Source: Mycobacterium sp. JS623 (GTDB lineage: Bacteria > Actinomycetota > Actinomycetes > Mycobacteriales > Mycobacteriaceae). From it: DNA of 64,000 nucleotides. Positions 47,675-57,830 of this stretch are shown here, piece by piece. The stretch lies in the NCBI RefSeq assembly GCF_000328565.1, contig NC_019966.1, positions 992,001 to 1,056,000 on the forward strand. Reading direction: 5' to 3'. Under the pieces are notes generated by a model, which was given only the letters and a program-made list of their open reading frames with translations, was not told the origin of the DNA and made no database searches. The stretch's first letter is position 1; each line of letters starts with the position of its first letter. The position numbers were made by a program, and so were the translations under genes.

Positions 47675-50020
47675 ATGGCGAAGGAATTCAACGGCAAGAT
47701 CGAGCTGGACATCCGGGATTCGGAGCCGGACTGGGGACCCTACGCCGCGCCGACGGCGCAACAGGACGCACCCAACGTCTTGTATCTCGTCTGGGACGAC
47801 ACCGGCATCGCGACGTGGGACTGCTTCGGCGGCTTGGTCGAAATGCCCACCATGAGCCGTATCGCGGAGCGCGGTGTGCGGCTGTCGCAGTTCCACACCA
47901 CCGCACTGTGCTCACCGACGCGGGCCTCGTTGTTGACTGGCCGCAACCCCACCACGGTCGGGATGGCCACCATCGAGGAGTTCACCGACGGGTTCCCTGG
48001 CTGCAATGGACGGATCCCCGAGGACACCGCACTGCTCTCGGAAGTCCTGGTCGAGAACGGCTATAACACCTACTGCGTCGGCAAGTGGCACCTCACGCCG
48101 CTGGAGGAGTCGAATCTGGCTGCCACCAAACGACATTGGCCACTGTCGCGGGGATTCGAGCGGTTTTACGGATTCATGGGCGGTGAGACCGACCAGTGGT
48201 ATCCCGAACTCGTCTACGACAACCACCCGATCGCGCCGCCGGGAACCCCGGAGGACGGCTACCACCTGTCGAAGGACATCGCCGACAAGACAATCGAATT
48301 CATCCGCGACTCCAAGGTGATCGCGCCCGATAAGCCGTGGTTCTCCTACGTCTGCCCCGGCGCAGGGCATGCGCCGCACCACGTCTTCAAGGAATGGGCC
48401 GACAAGTACGCGGGCCGCTTCGACATGGGCTACGAGCGCTACCGCGAGATCGTGCTGGAGAACCAGAAGAGGCTGGGCATCGTCCCGCAGGACACCGAAC
48501 TGTCGCCCGTCAACCCATACCTGGATGTCAAGGGGCCCAACGGCGAACCGTGGCCGCCACAGGACACCGTTCGCCCGTGGGATTCGCTTGGCGACGACGA
48601 GAAGCGGTTGTTCGCAAGGATGGCCGAGGTGTTCGCCGGTTTCCTGTCCTACACCGACGCCCAAATCGGGCGCATCCTCGACTATTTGGATGAATCGGGC
48701 CAGCTCGACAACACGATCATCGTGGTGATCTCCGACAACGGCGCCAGCGGCGAAGGTGGTCCAAACGGATCGGTGAACGAGGTCAAATTCTTCAACGGCT
48801 ATATCGACACCGTCGAGGAAAGCCTGCGGTTGATGGACAACCTGGGTGGGCCTGAGACGTACAACCATTATCCAATCGGATGGGCGATGGCCTTCAATAC
48901 GCCCTACAAGCTGTTCAAGCGATACGCGTCGCATGAGGGTGGCATCGCCGACACTGCAATCATCAGCTGGCCCAAGGGAATCAAGGCCCACGGGGAAGTG
49001 CGCGACAACTACATCAACGTCTGCGACATCACCCCTACGGTGTATGACGTGCTGGGCATCACCCCACCCGTGACGGTTCGCGGCGTTCCGCAGAAGCCCC
49101 TCGACGGCGTGAGTATCAAAGTGGCCCTTGATGATCCGCAGGCACCCACCGGTAAGGCAACGCAGTTTTACGCAATGCTGGGCACCCGCGGTATCTGGGA
49201 CAAGGGCTGGTTCGCCAACACCGTGCACGCCGCATCGCCTGCAGGCTGGTCCCATTTCGACAAGGACCGCTGGGAGCTTTTCCACATCGAGGCCGACCGC
49301 AGCCAGTGCAAGGATCTGGCCGCCGAGAATCCCGACAAGCTCGAGGAACTCAAGAAGCTGTGGTTCGCCGAAGCCGACAAGTACAACGGCCTGCCGCTGG
49401 CCGACTTGAACATCCTCGAGACGATGTCGCGGTATCGGCCGTACCTCACCGGCACCCGCGAGTCGTACACCTATTACTCCGGCACCGCCGACGTCGGCAT
49501 GGGCGCTGCCGTCGAGATCCAGGGCCGATCGTTCGCGATCATCGCCGAGGTGACGATCGACACCGGCGCCGAGGGTGTCATCATCAAACACGGTGGCGCA
49601 CATGGCGGCCACGTGCTGTTCGTCCAGGACGGCCGCTTGCACTACATCTACAACTTCCTCGGCGAGGAGGAGCAGAAGCTGTCGTCGGATGCGTTGCCGT
49701 TGGGCAAGCACACCTTCGGGGTCGCCTTCGTGAGGACCGGGACAGTGGAGGGCAGCCACACCCCGCTCGGGGACACAGCGCTCTACATCGACAACGCCGA
49801 GGTGGCGTCGATGTCGGGCATGAAGATCCATCCCGGGACGTTCGGGCTGGCGGGCGCCAGCCTCAGCGTCGGGCAGAACACCGGGTCGCCCGTCTCGCGG
49901 GCGTACAAGGCGCCGTTCCCGTTCACAGGTGGCACCATCGCAATGGTGAACGTTGACGTGTCAGGCAAGCCGTACGTGGATTTGGAACGAGAGTTCGCAC
50001 GGGCTTTCGCGAAAGACTGA
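47675..50020 (+). CDS. atsA: Arylsulfatase
   Basis: 781-aa sulfatase hydrolysing sulfate esters. The formylglycine site is Cys79 in CSPTRAS (C-x-P-x-R), to be oxidised by the FGE encoded at 50709. Metal and active-site blocks are VLYLVWDDTG, CVGKWHLTP, VVISDNGASGEGG. A C-terminal beta-sandwich-like domain (about 545-781) is typical of the long AtsA type. Start ATG 47675; the ORF extends far upstream through other genes as shadow. No signal peptide seen, so it is probably cytoplasmic. Matches Rv0711 by position. Confidence 0.95.
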   Translation: MAKEFNGKIELDIRDSEPDWGPYAAPTAQQDAPNVLYLVWDDTGIATWDCFGGLVEMPTMSRIAERGVRLSQFHTTALCSPTRASLLTGRNPTTVGMATIEEFTDGFPGCNGRIPEDTALLSEVLVENGYNTYCVGKWHLTPLEESNLAATKRHWPLSRGFERFYGFMGGETDQWYPELVYDNHPIAPPGTPEDGYHLSKDIADKTIEFIRDSKVIAPDKPWFSYVCPGAGHAPHHVFKEWADKYAGRFDMGYERYREIVLENQKRLGIVPQDTELSPVNPYLDVKGPNGEPWPPQDTVRPWDSLGDDEKRLFARMAEVFAGFLSYTDAQIGRILDYLDESGQLDNTIIVVISDNGASGEGGPNGSVNEVKFFNGYIDTVEESLRLMDNLGGPETYNHYPIGWAMAFNTPYKLFKRYASHEGGIADTAIISWPKGIKAHGEVRDNYINVCDITPTVYDVLGITPPVTVRGVPQKPLDGVSIKVALDDPQAPTGKATQFYAMLGTRGIWDKGWFANTVHAASPAGWSHFDKDRWELFHIEADRSQCKDLAAENPDKLEELKKLWFAEADKYNGLPLADLNILETMSRYRPYLTGTRESYTYYSGTADVGMGAAVEIQGRSFAIIAEVTIDTGAEGVIIKHGGAHGGHVLFVQDGRLHYIYNFLGEEEQKLSSDALPLGKHTFGVAFVRTGTVEGSHTPLGDTALYIDNAEVASMSGMKIHPGTFGLAGASLSVGQNTGSPVSRAYKAPFPFTGGTIAMVNVDVSGKPYVDLEREFARAFAKD

Positions 50021-50703
50021 TGAAGCGGGTTGGTCTGACGACGCTCGCGCTGGCCTTCCTGCTGGCTGCGTGCGTACGGACCAGCGAAGGGGTGCCCGTC
50101 GCCGGCGAAACCGGTGCGGCCACCCCGTCGACGTCGGAGACGGCTGTGCCACCACAGCAGCGGGAGGGGTCGACGTTCGGCGTCGTCCCGACGACGCGGG
50201 CCCCGATGCCGGCGAACATCGTCGCGTGCTCGCAGACCATCAAACCGAGCGTGCGGATGACGGCTGAGGTCGATGATCCGCAGGCGCCCAGGGTCACGGT
50301 CGGCGTTCCCGATAAGTGGTCGATGACCGCGGGCACCGGTGACGTGGGCGGCAAGCTGGCCGGTCCCGGTGGCATGGCGGCGACCATCACCGTTGCGGCG
50401 ACAAAATTGGACCCCGCGGCCGCGTTCCGCAAATACACCGATGACCTGATGGCGGAGTCGACAGTCAGCTCGGTCAGCGTGCTACCCGGCGAACTGTGCG
50501 GCTACAGCGGGCAGAAGCTGATGGGGGCGTGGTCGGATACGCCACAGAACGCCGTCCAATACGAAGACCGCATCGTCCATGTCTGGACCAATAGCGGTCC
50601 CGACTATCTCGTGGCAGTTCACGTGCAAGCCCCGACCGGCACCCCCGGGTTCGACTCGGCAGCGGCGCTGCTGACCGAGGACTTCGAGATCGTTTTACCT
50701 TGA
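50020..50703 (+). CDS. Lipoprotein, LpqN/LpqT-like
   Basis: 227-aa lipoprotein: signal peptide with lipobox LAAC (Cys18), a Thr/Ser/Pro linker, then a domain with VGVPDKWSM and AAAFRKYTDDLMAEST that resembles the LpqN/LpqT lipoprotein fold. ATG overlaps the atsA stop (TGATG), so it is co-translated with the sulfatase and FGE. It interrupts the atsA-FGE adjacency seen in M. tuberculosis. Function unknown. Confidence 0.78.
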   Translation: MKRVGLTTLALAFLLAACVRTSEGVPVAGETGAATPSTSETAVPPQQREGSTFGVVPTTRAPMPANIVACSQTIKPSVRMTAEVDDPQAPRVTVGVPDKWSMTAGTGDVGGKLAGPGGMAATITVAATKLDPAAAFRKYTDDLMAESTVSSVSVLPGELCGYSGQKLMGAWSDTPQNAVQYEDRIVHVWTNSGPDYLVAVHVQAPTGTPGFDSAAALLTEDFEIVLP

Positions 50704-50708
50704 TAGTC

Positions 50709-51611
50709 ATGCTGACTGAGCTCGTGGAGCTGCCGGGCGGGTCCTTTCGGATGGGCTCAACGCAGTTCTATCCGGAAGAGGCGCCACTTCACACCGCGAC
50801 GGTCGGCGCCTTCGCCGTCGAGCGTCATCCGGTGACCAACGCTCAGTACGCGGAGTTCGTCGCCGAAACGGATTACGTCACGATCGCCGAGCAGCCCCCG
50901 GATCCCGCGCTATATCCGGGGGCCGCGCCGCACGATCTTGTTCCTGGCGCGCTCGTGTTCCAGCCCAGCCAAGGTCCCGTCGATCTGCGCGACTGGCGGC
51001 AATGGTGGGCCTGGCTCCCCGGCGCCAGCTGGCGACACCCGTTTGGCGCCGGCAGCGGAATCGAGGATCGGCTCGACCATCCCGTCGTACAGGTCGCCTA
51101 CCCCGACGCGGCGGCCTACGCGCGGTGGGCGGGTCGACGGCTGCCAACCGAGGCCGAATGGGAGTACGCCTCGCGCGGCGGCGCCAGCACTGTCTACCCG
51201 TGGGGTGACGACGCGACGCCCGGCGGTCAATTGATGGCCAACACCTGGCAGGGACGATTCCCGTACCGCAACGACGGCGCACTCGGCTGGGTGGGCACGT
51301 CGCCGGTCGGTGCCTTCCCGCCGAACGGATTCGGCCTTGTGGACATGATCGGCAACGTGTGGGAATGGACGACGACGCAGTTCTCGGCACACCACCGGCT
51401 GGACGGTCCGATCGAATCTTGTTGCGGCCCATCGAGTCCCGACCCAACGGTGAACCAGACGCTTAAGGGTGGCTCACACCTGTGTGCACCGGAGTACTGC
51501 CACCGATACCGCCCCGCAGCACGCTCGCCGCAGTCACAGGACAGCGCGACCACACACATCGGATTCCGTTGCGTGGCAGACCTTTCTGCGCGCTGCCAGG
51601 TCACCCATTAG
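50709..51611 (+). CDS. Formylglycine-generating enzyme (sulfatase-modifying factor)
   Basis: 300-aa copper-dependent oxidase that converts the CxPxR cysteine of sulfatases to formylglycine. The two catalytic cysteines are Cys259 and Cys264 (GGSHLCAPEYCHRYRP). N-terminal PGGSFRMGS and the core RLPTEAEWEYASRGG, DMIGNVWEW are the FGE-sulfatase fold. Start ATG 50709; a TTG at 50700 overlapping the lipoprotein stop is possible. It follows atsA, its evident client. Corresponds to Rv0712. Confidence 0.95.
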   Translation: MLTELVELPGGSFRMGSTQFYPEEAPLHTATVGAFAVERHPVTNAQYAEFVAETDYVTIAEQPPDPALYPGAAPHDLVPGALVFQPSQGPVDLRDWRQWWAWLPGASWRHPFGAGSGIEDRLDHPVVQVAYPDAAAYARWAGRRLPTEAEWEYASRGGASTVYPWGDDATPGGQLMANTWQGRFPYRNDGALGWVGTSPVGAFPPNGFGLVDMIGNVWEWTTTQFSAHHRLDGPIESCCGPSSPDPTVNQTLKGGSHLCAPEYCHRYRPAARSPQSQDSATTHIGFRCVADLSARCQVTH

Positions 51612-52378
51612 GTCTGACGACCGAAGCGGACCGCGAGCCGCCGAAACGCACCCGGTGCCAGCGCCCGCACGGTCGGGGCGATCCGAAGCCATCGCGGTCG
51701 CCACTCTTCGGCGTGCTCGCGCTCCACGGCACGGACGACAGCGTCGGCGACAGTCTCGGCCGGAATCGGCCGCGGCCGCGAGCGCGTGTAAGGAGTGCCG
51801 CGCGTTTCGAAGAATCCCGTGTCGACAACGCCAGGCACGACGACGCTGACGTTGACGCCGGATCCGGCGGTCTCGACACGCAGGCTGTCGGCGAACGTGT
51901 CGAGACCAGCCTTGGTCGCCGAGTAGACAGCCTCGCCGGCGACACCGGTCCGGCCGGCGATCGACGTGACGAAACAGATTGCGCCACGGCGCCGTTCGAT
52001 CATTCCCGGCAGCAGCGAACGGGTGAGTTCGATCGCGGCGAGCAGATCAACCTCGATCAGCCGCCGAATCACGTCGACGGCCATGGCGGACACCGGACCG
52101 AGGTAGCCGAACCCGGCGTTGTTGACAAGCACGTCGACGTGGCCGTGTGTGCTGAGCGCCTCGGCGGCGAGCCGTTCACGGTCCGCGGGTAACGCCAGGT
52201 CCGCGATCAGAGCCCGGCCGCCGATCTCGTCGGCCACCCGGCGCGTGCGTTGCGAGTCGCGTCCGTGCACCAACACGCGTGCGCCTTGCGCGGCGAATTT
52301 GGCCGCCGCGACCTGGCCGATGCCTGCTGAGGCGCCCGTGACGAGCACGACGGCGCCGGACAGTTGCATGTCACCCAT
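51608..52378 (-). CDS. Short-chain dehydrogenase/reductase
   Basis: 256-aa SDR. TGASAGIGQVAAAKFAAQG nucleotide motif, NNAGFGYLGP, and YSATK (Tyr ~155) catalytic site. Start ATG 52378 overlaps the upstream DMT gene stop by 8 nt; the longer ORF is shadow. The C-terminal region is Arg-rich (RPRWLRIAPTVRALAPGAFRRLA). Coenzyme preference and substrate are not evident. Convergent overlap of 4 nt with the FGE gene. Confidence 0.88.
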   Translation of the reverse strand: MGDMQLSGAVVLVTGASAGIGQVAAAKFAAQGARVLVHGRDSQRTRRVADEIGGRALIADLALPADRERLAAEALSTHGHVDVLVNNAGFGYLGPVSAMAVDVIRRLIEVDLLAAIELTRSLLPGMIERRRGAICFVTSIAGRTGVAGEAVYSATKAGLDTFADSLRVETAGSGVNVSVVVPGVVDTGFFETRGTPYTRSRPRPIPAETVADAVVRAVEREHAEEWRPRWLRIAPTVRALAPGAFRRLAVRFGRQT

Positions 52379-53279
52379 GATCGACGGGAAGAAGCTGGAT
52401 CGTGGGCGAATCGCCGCGGTACAGCCGGCGTGTGCTCGACGCATTGGCCAGCCCGACGATCCCGACCGCTATCAGCAGCCCCGACACCGCGATCGCCGAC
52501 AGTACGGCCGGGTCGCGCGGAGCAGGCGCATCGAACGCGAGGATGCCCAACACGAAGCTGGCGACGGGGTTGATGACGCTCATGGCCGCGACGGCGGGCG
52601 GCAGCGGACCGCTGGCAAAAGCTATCTGTACCAACAACATTCCGCTCAGCGCGGTGGCGGCCAACGCGTAGACCGGCCAGTCGAGCAGCGTGGCAGGCAC
52701 ACCACCGTGGTACAGATCCTCGACCGTCAGCTTCAGATAGACGGCGTTGAGCGCATGGCACAGGCCCGCGGCGACACCGACGAGCAGTGACGGAAAAACG
52801 TGTCGGCTCAGCTGACGCAGTACGACGACGAGGCCGACGACACAGACCGTCGCGATGAACGCCCGGTCGCGGTGCGGCTGGCCGGTCAGCGACGACGCGT
52901 CGGCCGTGACCAGCAGCACCAGGCCTGCGCACACCGCCAGCGCCGACAACCAGTCCCGCCACGACGGCCAGCGACGCTGCTCTGCCGACGCCAGCGTCAA
53001 GACAAACAGTAGTTGCGCGGCCATCAACGGTTGCACCGCCGACACCGAACCGACCTTCAGCGCCGCGGCCTGGGTGCCGACGCCGCCGAGGTTCGTCAGC
53101 CAGCCGGACAGCCACATCCTGCTGCGCAGCAGCCTGCCAAAAAGCCGTTTGACCCCGGACGCGTCGCGCAATGACGCGGCATCGGCGCCGACGACGGTGC
53201 GCGCGGCCCGTTGCTGCAGGAATGCCGACAAGGCGAAGAGGAAAGCGGCCGCCAGAGCCAGCGCGGTGACGGCGAGCAT
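52371..53279 (-). CDS. DMT/EamA-like integral membrane protein
   Basis: 302-aa protein with about nine to ten hydrophobic helices, like a drug/metabolite transporter. N-terminal LAVTALALAAAFLFALSAFLQQRAAR and two internal repeats (residues 1-130 and 165-290) support the DMT fold. Start ATG 53279; the longer ORF enters the spc promoter region. By position it is Rv0713. Substrate unknown. The start lies 243 bp from rplN in the opposite direction. Confidence 0.82.
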   Translation of the reverse strand: MLAVTALALAAAFLFALSAFLQQRAARTVVGADAASLRDASGVKRLFGRLLRSRMWLSGWLTNLGGVGTQAAALKVGSVSAVQPLMAAQLLFVLTLASAEQRRWPSWRDWLSALAVCAGLVLLVTADASSLTGQPHRDRAFIATVCVVGLVVVLRQLSRHVFPSLLVGVAAGLCHALNAVYLKLTVEDLYHGGVPATLLDWPVYALAATALSGMLLVQIAFASGPLPPAVAAMSVINPVASFVLGILAFDAPAPRDPAVLSAIAVSGLLIAVGIVGLANASSTRRLYRGDSPTIQLLPVDHG

Positions 53280-53367
53280 TGTGCCAGTGTGGCTGGGCGT
53301 AGTACGCCCAGGTGAACGGGTGAATAATCGCCGGTGTTGGTGGTGTGTCGGGGTGACCAGTGGCGAT

Positions 53368-53396
53368 TTGGTTCCTCGCAGGTCGTCACCTAGAAT
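53368..53396 (+). promoter_or_regulatory. SigA-type promoter of the spc operon
   Basis: TTGGTT (53368-53373), a 17-nt spacer and TAGAAT (53391-53396), about 125 nt before rplN. It is the best promoter match in the window. The remainder of the 243-bp gap holds no gene. Confidence 0.7.
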
Positions 53397-53522
53397 CAAA
53401 CGGTTGCCTTGGGCAGACCTCGGATATCGCAAGAAATCCCTGCGTGCCTTTCGGTGACAGCAAGACCGCGCATGTCAGGTCGGAATCTGCCATGCACACA
53501 TTAACCAGGTCGAGGAGATCGA

Positions 53523-53891
53523 GTGATTCAGCAGGAATCGCGGCTGAAGGTCGCCGACAACACGGGCGCCAAGGAGATCTTGTGCATCCGCGTGCTCGGC
53601 GGCTCGTCGCGGCGCTACGCCGGCATCGGCGACATCATCGTGGCAACCGTCAAGGACGCCATCCCCGGTGGCAACGTCAAGCGGGGTGAGGTGGTCAAGG
53701 CCGTCGTCGTGCGCACCGTCAAGGAGCGCCGCCGCGCCGACGGCAGCTACATCAAGTTCGACGAGAACGCGGCCGTGATCATCAAGGCCGACAACGACCC
53801 GCGTGGCACGCGCATCTTCGGTCCGGTCGGCCGAGAACTGCGCGAGAAGCGCTTCATGAAGATCGTCTCGCTCGCCCCGGAGGTGTTGTAG
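53523..53891 (+). CDS. rplN: 50S ribosomal protein L14
   Basis: 122-aa L14 at the subunit interface. [19 protein letters not shown] and [15 protein letters not shown] typical. GTG start after AGGAGATCGA. First gene of the spc operon, one base from rplX. Confidence 0.99.
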   Translation: MIQQESRLKVADNTGAKEILCIRVLGGSSRRYAGIGDIIVATVKDAIPGGNVKRGEVVKAVVVRTVKERRRADGSYIKFDENAAVIIKADNDPRGTRIFGPVGRELREKRFMKIVSLAPEVL

Positions 53892-54209
53892 ATGAACGTC
53901 CATAAGGGCGACACGGTGCTCGTCATCTCGGGCAAGGACAAGGGCGCCAAGGGCAAGGTCCTGTTGGCCTACCCGGATCGCAACAAGATCCTCGTCGAGG
54001 GCGTCAACCGGATCAAGAAGCACACCCCTGTCTCGCGCACCGAGCGCGGCGCGGCCTCCGGCGGCATCGTCACTCAGGAGGCGCCGATCCACGTCAGCAA
54101 CGTGATGTTGCTCGACTCCGACGGCAAGCCCACCCGCGTCGCCTTCCGCCGCGACGACGAGACCGGCAAGAAGGTCCGCGTCGCCAAGACCAATGGCAAG
54201 GACATCTAG
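53892..54209 (+). CDS. rplX: 50S ribosomal protein L24
   Basis: 105-aa L24, an assembly initiator. The KOW motif [20 protein letters not shown] (residues 5-24) and [16 protein letters not shown] are canonical. Immediately follows rplN. Confidence 0.99.
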   Translation: MNVHKGDTVLVISGKDKGAKGKVLLAYPDRNKILVEGVNRIKKHTPVSRTERGAASGGIVTQEAPIHVSNVMLLDSDGKPTRVAFRRDDETGKKVRVAKTNGKDI

Positions 54210-54212
54210 AAG

Positions 54213-54785
54213 ATGACTACTAGTGAAAGCGGCGTGAAGACCCTTCCTCGTCTTAAAGAGCGCTACCGCGAAGAGATCCGCGACTCGCTGCAAAAAGAGT
54301 TCAATTACACCAACGTCATGCAGATCCCCGGCGTGGTGAAGGTCGTCGTCAACATGGGTGTCGGCGACGCCGCCCGTGACGCCAAGCTGATCAACGGCGC
54401 AGTCAACGACCTCGCGCTGATCACCGGTCAGAAGCCGGAGATCCGCAAGGCTCGCAAGTCCATCGCGCAGTTCAAGCTGCGTGAGGGCATGCCGATCGGC
54501 GCGCGTGTCACGCTGCGCGGCGACCGGATGTGGGAGTTCCTGGACCGGCTGATCTCGATCGCATTGCCGCGTATCCGCGACTTCCGCGGCCTGTCGCCCA
54601 AGCAGTTCGATGGCACGGGCAACTACACCTTCGGCCTGACCGAGCAGTCGATGTTCCACGAGATCGACGTCGACTCGATCGACCGGACGCGTGGCATGGA
54701 CATCACCGTCGTCACCTCGGCGACGAACGACGACGAAGGACGAGCCCTGTTGCGCGCCCTCGGCTTCCCGTTCAAGGAGAACTGA
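54213..54785 (+). CDS. rplE: 50S ribosomal protein L5
   Basis: 190-aa L5, binds 5S rRNA and contacts P-site t[42 protein letters not shown] (positions 70-90) and [18 protein letters not shown] are typical. 3 nt after rplX. Confidence 0.99.
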   Translation: MTTSESGVKTLPRLKERYREEIRDSLQKEFNYTNVMQIPGVVKVVVNMGVGDAARDAKLINGAVNDLALITGQKPEIRKARKSIAQFKLREGMPIGARVTLRGDRMWEFLDRLISIALPRIRDFRGLSPKQFDGTGNYTFGLTEQSMFHEIDVDSIDRTRGMDITVVTSATNDDEGRALLRALGFPFKEN

Positions 54786-54789
54786 ACAG

Positions 54790-54975
54790 ATGGCAAAGAA
54801 GGCACTGGTCAACAAGTCCCAGCGCAAGCCCAAGTTCAAGGTGCGCGGCTACACGCGTTGCAATAAGTGCGGTCGCCCGCACGCGGTCTACCGCAAGTTC
54901 GGGCTGTGTCGCATCTGCCTGCGCGAAATGGCGCATGCCGGCGAACTGCCGGGTGTGCAGAAGTCCAGCTGGTAA
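54790..54975 (+). CDS. rpsN: 30S ribosomal protein S14 type Z
   Basis: 61-aa zinc-binding form of S14 (C+ type): CNKCGRPH...CRIC gives the four zinc Cys. This is the zinc-replete paralogue; a zinc-free form may exist elsewhere. Start ATG 54790. A 96-nt spacer with no gene follows before rpsH. Confidence 0.98.
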   Translation: MAKKALVNKSQRKPKFKVRGYTRCNKCGRPHAVYRKFGLCRICLREMAHAGELPGVQKSSW

Positions 54976-55071
54976 CCAGCATTCAGACCAACATCAACAA
55001 CAGGTTGCGGTAGGCCCCTAAGGGATTAAACCCAGTGGGGGAACCGCCGCGAGGAAGGTGAACCGGCTGTC

Positions 55072-55470
55072 ATGACCATGACGGACCCGATCGCAGACTT
55101 CTTGACACGTCTGCGCAACGCCAATTCGGCGTATCACGATGAGGTGACCCTGCCGCACAGCAAGATCAAGGCGAACATCGCCGAGATCCTCAAGGCGGAG
55201 GGCTACATCACCGACTACCACACCGAGGATGCTCGCGTTGGCAAGTCGCTGGTGGTGCAACTCAAGTACGGCCCGAGCCGTGAACGCAGCATCGCGGGGC
55301 TGCGCCGGGTATCCAAGCCCGGTCTGCGGGTGTACGCGAAATCCACCAACCTGCCTCGGGTTCTGGGTGGCCTCGGCGTGGCGATCATCTCCACGTCATC
55401 GGGTCTGCTCACCGACCGCCAGGCATCACGACAAGGCGTGGGCGGCGAAGTCCTCGCTTACGTGTGGTAG
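55072..55470 (+). CDS. rpsH: 30S ribosomal protein S8
   Basis: 132-aa S8, binds helix 21 of 16S r[19 protein letters not shown] and the C-terminal [26 protein letters not shown] (positions 107-132) are diagnostic. Two ATGs (55072, 55078) are possible starts; GAAGG lies upstream. Confidence 0.99.
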   Translation: MTMTDPIADFLTRLRNANSAYHDEVTLPHSKIKANIAEILKAEGYITDYHTEDARVGKSLVVQLKYGPSRERSIAGLRRVSKPGLRVYAKSTNLPRVLGGLGVAIISTSSGLLTDRQASRQGVGGEVLAYVW

Positions 55471-55493
55471 CGGGAGCAGGAGCGTAGATAGAT

Positions 55494-56033
55494 ATGTCGC
55501 GTATTGGAAAGCAACCGGTCGTCGTTCCCTCCGGGGTCGACGTGACCATCGACGGCCAGAACGTGTCGGTCAAGGGACCGAAGGGCACGCTGGAACTCGC
55601 GGTCGCCGAGCCGATCTCGGTGTCGCGCAACGACGATGGCGCCATCGTGGTGACCCGGCCCGACGACGAGCGGCGCAACCGTTCGCTGCACGGGTTGTCG
55701 CGCACGCTGGTGGCCAACCTGGTCACGGGCGTGACCGAGGGCTACACCATCAAGATGGAGATCTTCGGCGTCGGCTACCGCGTCGTGGCCAAGGGCAGCA
55801 ACCTCGAGTTCGCTCTCGGCTACAGCCACCCGGTGCTGATCAACGCCCCTGAGGGCGTCACCTTCGCGGTGGAGACCCCCACGAAGTTCTCGATCTCGGG
55901 CATCGACAAGCAGAAGGTCGGCCAGGTCGCGGCGAACATCCGCCGCCTGCGGAAGAGCGACCCCTACAAGGGCAAGGGCATCCGCTACGAGGGTGAGCAG
56001 ATCCGCCGCAAGGTCGGAAAGACGGGCAAGTAG
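55494..56033 (+). CDS. rplF: 50S ribosomal protein L6
   Basis: 179-aa L6 near the GTPase centre. [27 protein letters not shown] and the C-terminal [31 protein letters not shown] (positions 148-178) are typical. 3 nt before rplR. Confidence 0.99.
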   Translation: MSRIGKQPVVVPSGVDVTIDGQNVSVKGPKGTLELAVAEPISVSRNDDGAIVVTRPDDERRNRSLHGLSRTLVANLVTGVTEGYTIKMEIFGVGYRVVAKGSNLEFALGYSHPVLINAPEGVTFAVETPTKFSISGIDKQKVGQVAANIRRLRKSDPYKGKGIRYEGEQIRRKVGKTGK

Positions 56034-56036
56034 GTC

Positions 56037-56453
56037 ATGGCTACCAAGACAACACAGCAGACAGAGTCCGCGGCACGTAAGCCGGTGGGCCAGAACATTT
56101 CTGCGACCAGGCGGGTTGCGCGGTTGCGTCGGCACGCCCGGCTCCGCAAGAAGATCGAGGGCACGGCCACCACGCCGCGCCTGGTGGTCAACCGCTCGGC
56201 GCGGCACATCCACGTGCAGCTGGTGAATGATCTCACCGGCACCACGCTGGCCGCCGCGTCGTCGATCGAGGCCGACGTGCGCGCCGTCGACGGTGACAAG
56301 AAGGCCCACAGCGTGCGGGTCGGACAGCTGATCGCCGAGCGCGCCAAGGCCGCGGGCATCGACGAGGTCGTGTTCGACCGCGGCGGCTACACCTACGGTG
56401 GCCGCATCGCGGCGCTGGCCGACGCGGCGCGCGAAGGCGGGCTGAAGTTCTAA
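56037..56453 (+). CDS. rplR: 50S ribosomal protein L18
   Basis: 138-aa L18, 5S rRNA binder. [21 protein letters not shown] (positions 28-48), [15 protein letters not shown] and the C-terminal [26 protein letters not shown] (positions 113-138) are canonical. The N-terminal 20 aa are a Thr/Gln-rich extension. Confidence 0.99.
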   Translation: MATKTTQQTESAARKPVGQNISATRRVARLRRHARLRKKIEGTATTPRLVVNRSARHIHVQLVNDLTGTTLAAASSIEADVRAVDGDKKAHSVRVGQLIAERAKAAGIDEVVFDRGGYTYGGRIAALADAAREGGLKF

Positions 56454-56475
56454 TGACTGACAACGGAAGGACTGC

Positions 56476-57162
56476 ATGATGGCCGAGCAGGCAACAGGTG
56501 CCGGGCCGGCGCAATCCGACGGCCGAGGTTCGCGCGGTGACCGCGATGGCTCACGTGATGGGCGGGGCCGTCGCGACGACCGTGGTGGCCGTGGTGGCCG
56601 CGACGGCGGCGAGAAGAGCAACTACATCGAGCGCGTGGTCGCGATCAACCGCGTCTCCAAGGTCGTCAAGGGTGGTCGGCGGTTCAGCTTCACCGCTCTG
56701 GTGATCGTCGGTGACGGCAACGGCATGGTCGGCGTCGGTTACGGCAAGGCCAAGGAAGTTCCCGCCGCGATCGCCAAGGGTGTCGAGGAGGCTCGCAAGG
56801 GCTTCTTCCGCGTCCCGCTGATCGGCGGGACCGTCACGCACCCGGTGCAGGGTGAGGCCGCCGCGGGGGTCGTCATGCTGCGTCCGGCGAGCCCCGGTAC
56901 CGGTGTGATCGCCGGTGGCGCGGCCCGTGCGGTGCTGGAATGCGCTGGCGTGCACGACATCCTGGCCAAGTCGCTGGGTAGCGACAACGCGATCAACGTG
57001 GTGCACGCCACCGTTGCCGCGCTCAAGATGTTGCAGCGTCCCGAAGAGGTCGCGGCCCGACGCGGGCTGCCGATTGAAGACGTCGCGCCTCCGAGCATGC
57101 TTCGACAGCGGCGCGAAGCCGATGCGCTTGCCGCAGCGGCCGCACGTGAAGGAAGCGCATGA
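56476..57162 (+). CDS. rpsE: 30S ribosomal protein S5
   Basis: 228-aa S5 (fidelity and mRNA helicase). The dsRBD-like core [23 protein letters not shown] (positions 52-74) and the G-rich [27 protein letters not shown] (positions 150-176) are normal. An N-terminal Gly/Arg/Asp-rich tail of about 50 aa ([16 protein letters not shown]) is as in mycobacteria. ATG 56476 is followed by a second ATG. Overlaps rpmD by 4 nt. Confidence 0.99.
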   Translation: MMAEQATGAGPAQSDGRGSRGDRDGSRDGRGRRDDRGGRGGRDGGEKSNYIERVVAINRVSKVVKGGRRFSFTALVIVGDGNGMVGVGYGKAKEVPAAIAKGVEEARKGFFRVPLIGGTVTHPVQGEAAAGVVMLRPASPGTGVIAGGAARAVLECAGVHDILAKSLGSDNAINVVHATVAALKMLQRPEEVAARRGLPIEDVAPPSMLRQRREADALAAAAAREGSA

Positions 57163-57347
57163 CCATGGCTGAACTGAAGATCACCCAGGTGCGCAGCACC
57201 ATCGGTGCGCGCTGGAACCAGCGGGAAAGCCTTCGGACGCTGGGGCTGCGGAAGATCCGTCAGTCCGTCGTCCGTGAGGACAACGCGCAGACGCGTGGTC
57301 TGATCAAGACCGTGCATCACCTCGTCGAGGTGGAGGAAGTCAAATGA
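57159..57347 (+). CDS. rpmD: 50S ribosomal protein L30
   Basis: 62-aa L30. [30 protein letters not shown] is the canonical core (positions 4-33) followed by [18 protein letters not shown] overlaps on both sides with rpsE and rplO indicate coupled translation. An in-frame ATG at 57165 is possible. Confidence 0.98.
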   Translation: MTMAELKITQVRSTIGARWNQRESLRTLGLRKIRQSVVREDNAQTRGLIKTVHHLVEVEEVK

Positions 57348-57784
57348 CGATAAAGCTTCACGACCTGAAGCCCGCCCCGGGCTCGAAGACCGCCAAGACC
57401 CGCGTGGGTCGCGGTGAGGGTTCCAAGGGCAAGACCGCCGGCCGCGGTACGAAGGGCACCAAGGCCCGCAAGAACGTCCCCGCGACGTTCGAGGGTGGCC
57501 AGATGCCGATCCACATGCGGCTGCCGAAGCTCAAGGGCTTCCGCAACCGGTTCCGCACCTCCTACGAGGTCGTCAACGTCGGCGACATCAACAAGCTGTT
57601 CCCCAAGGGCGGCGACATCGGTGTCGACGAGCTGGTGGCCGCCGGCGCGGTGCGCAAGAACTCGTTGATCAAGGTGCTCGGCGACGGCAAGCTGACCGTC
57701 AAGGTCAACGTCACCGCACACAAGTTCAGCGGCAGCGCACGCGAGAAGATCTCTGCTGCAGGCGGATCCGCGACCGAGCTGTAA
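57344..57784 (+). CDS. rplO: 50S ribosomal protein L15
   Basis: 146-aa L15. Basic N-terminus [26 protein letters not shown] (positions 18-43) and the central [15 protein letters not shown] are typical. Start overlaps the rpmD stop. Last gene of the spc operon here (secY, adk and map are not in the window), with a strong terminator at 57802. Confidence 0.99.
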   Translation: MTIKLHDLKPAPGSKTAKTRVGRGEGSKGKTAGRGTKGTKARKNVPATFEGGQMPIHMRLPKLKGFRNRFRTSYEVVNVGDINKLFPKGGDIGVDELVAAGAVRKNSLIKVLGDGKLTVKVNVTAHKFSGSAREKISAAGGSATEL

Positions 57785-57801
57785 TTCACGAACGCACGCT
57801 G

Positions 57802-57827
57802 AAGACCCCCGCACGCGGGGGTCTTTT
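57802..57827. terminator. Intrinsic terminator after rplO
   Basis: AAGACCCCCGC-AC-GCGGGGGTCTTTT: an 11-bp perfect stem with a T-run. A-rich on the other side, so it may also serve the convergent gene ending at 57831. Confidence 0.9.
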
Positions 57828-57830
57828 GCG

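Noticed and set aside
47912..49831. 639-aa minus-strand frame over atsA
   Set aside because: Shadow of the arylsulfatase; the sense protein has all catalytic motifs.
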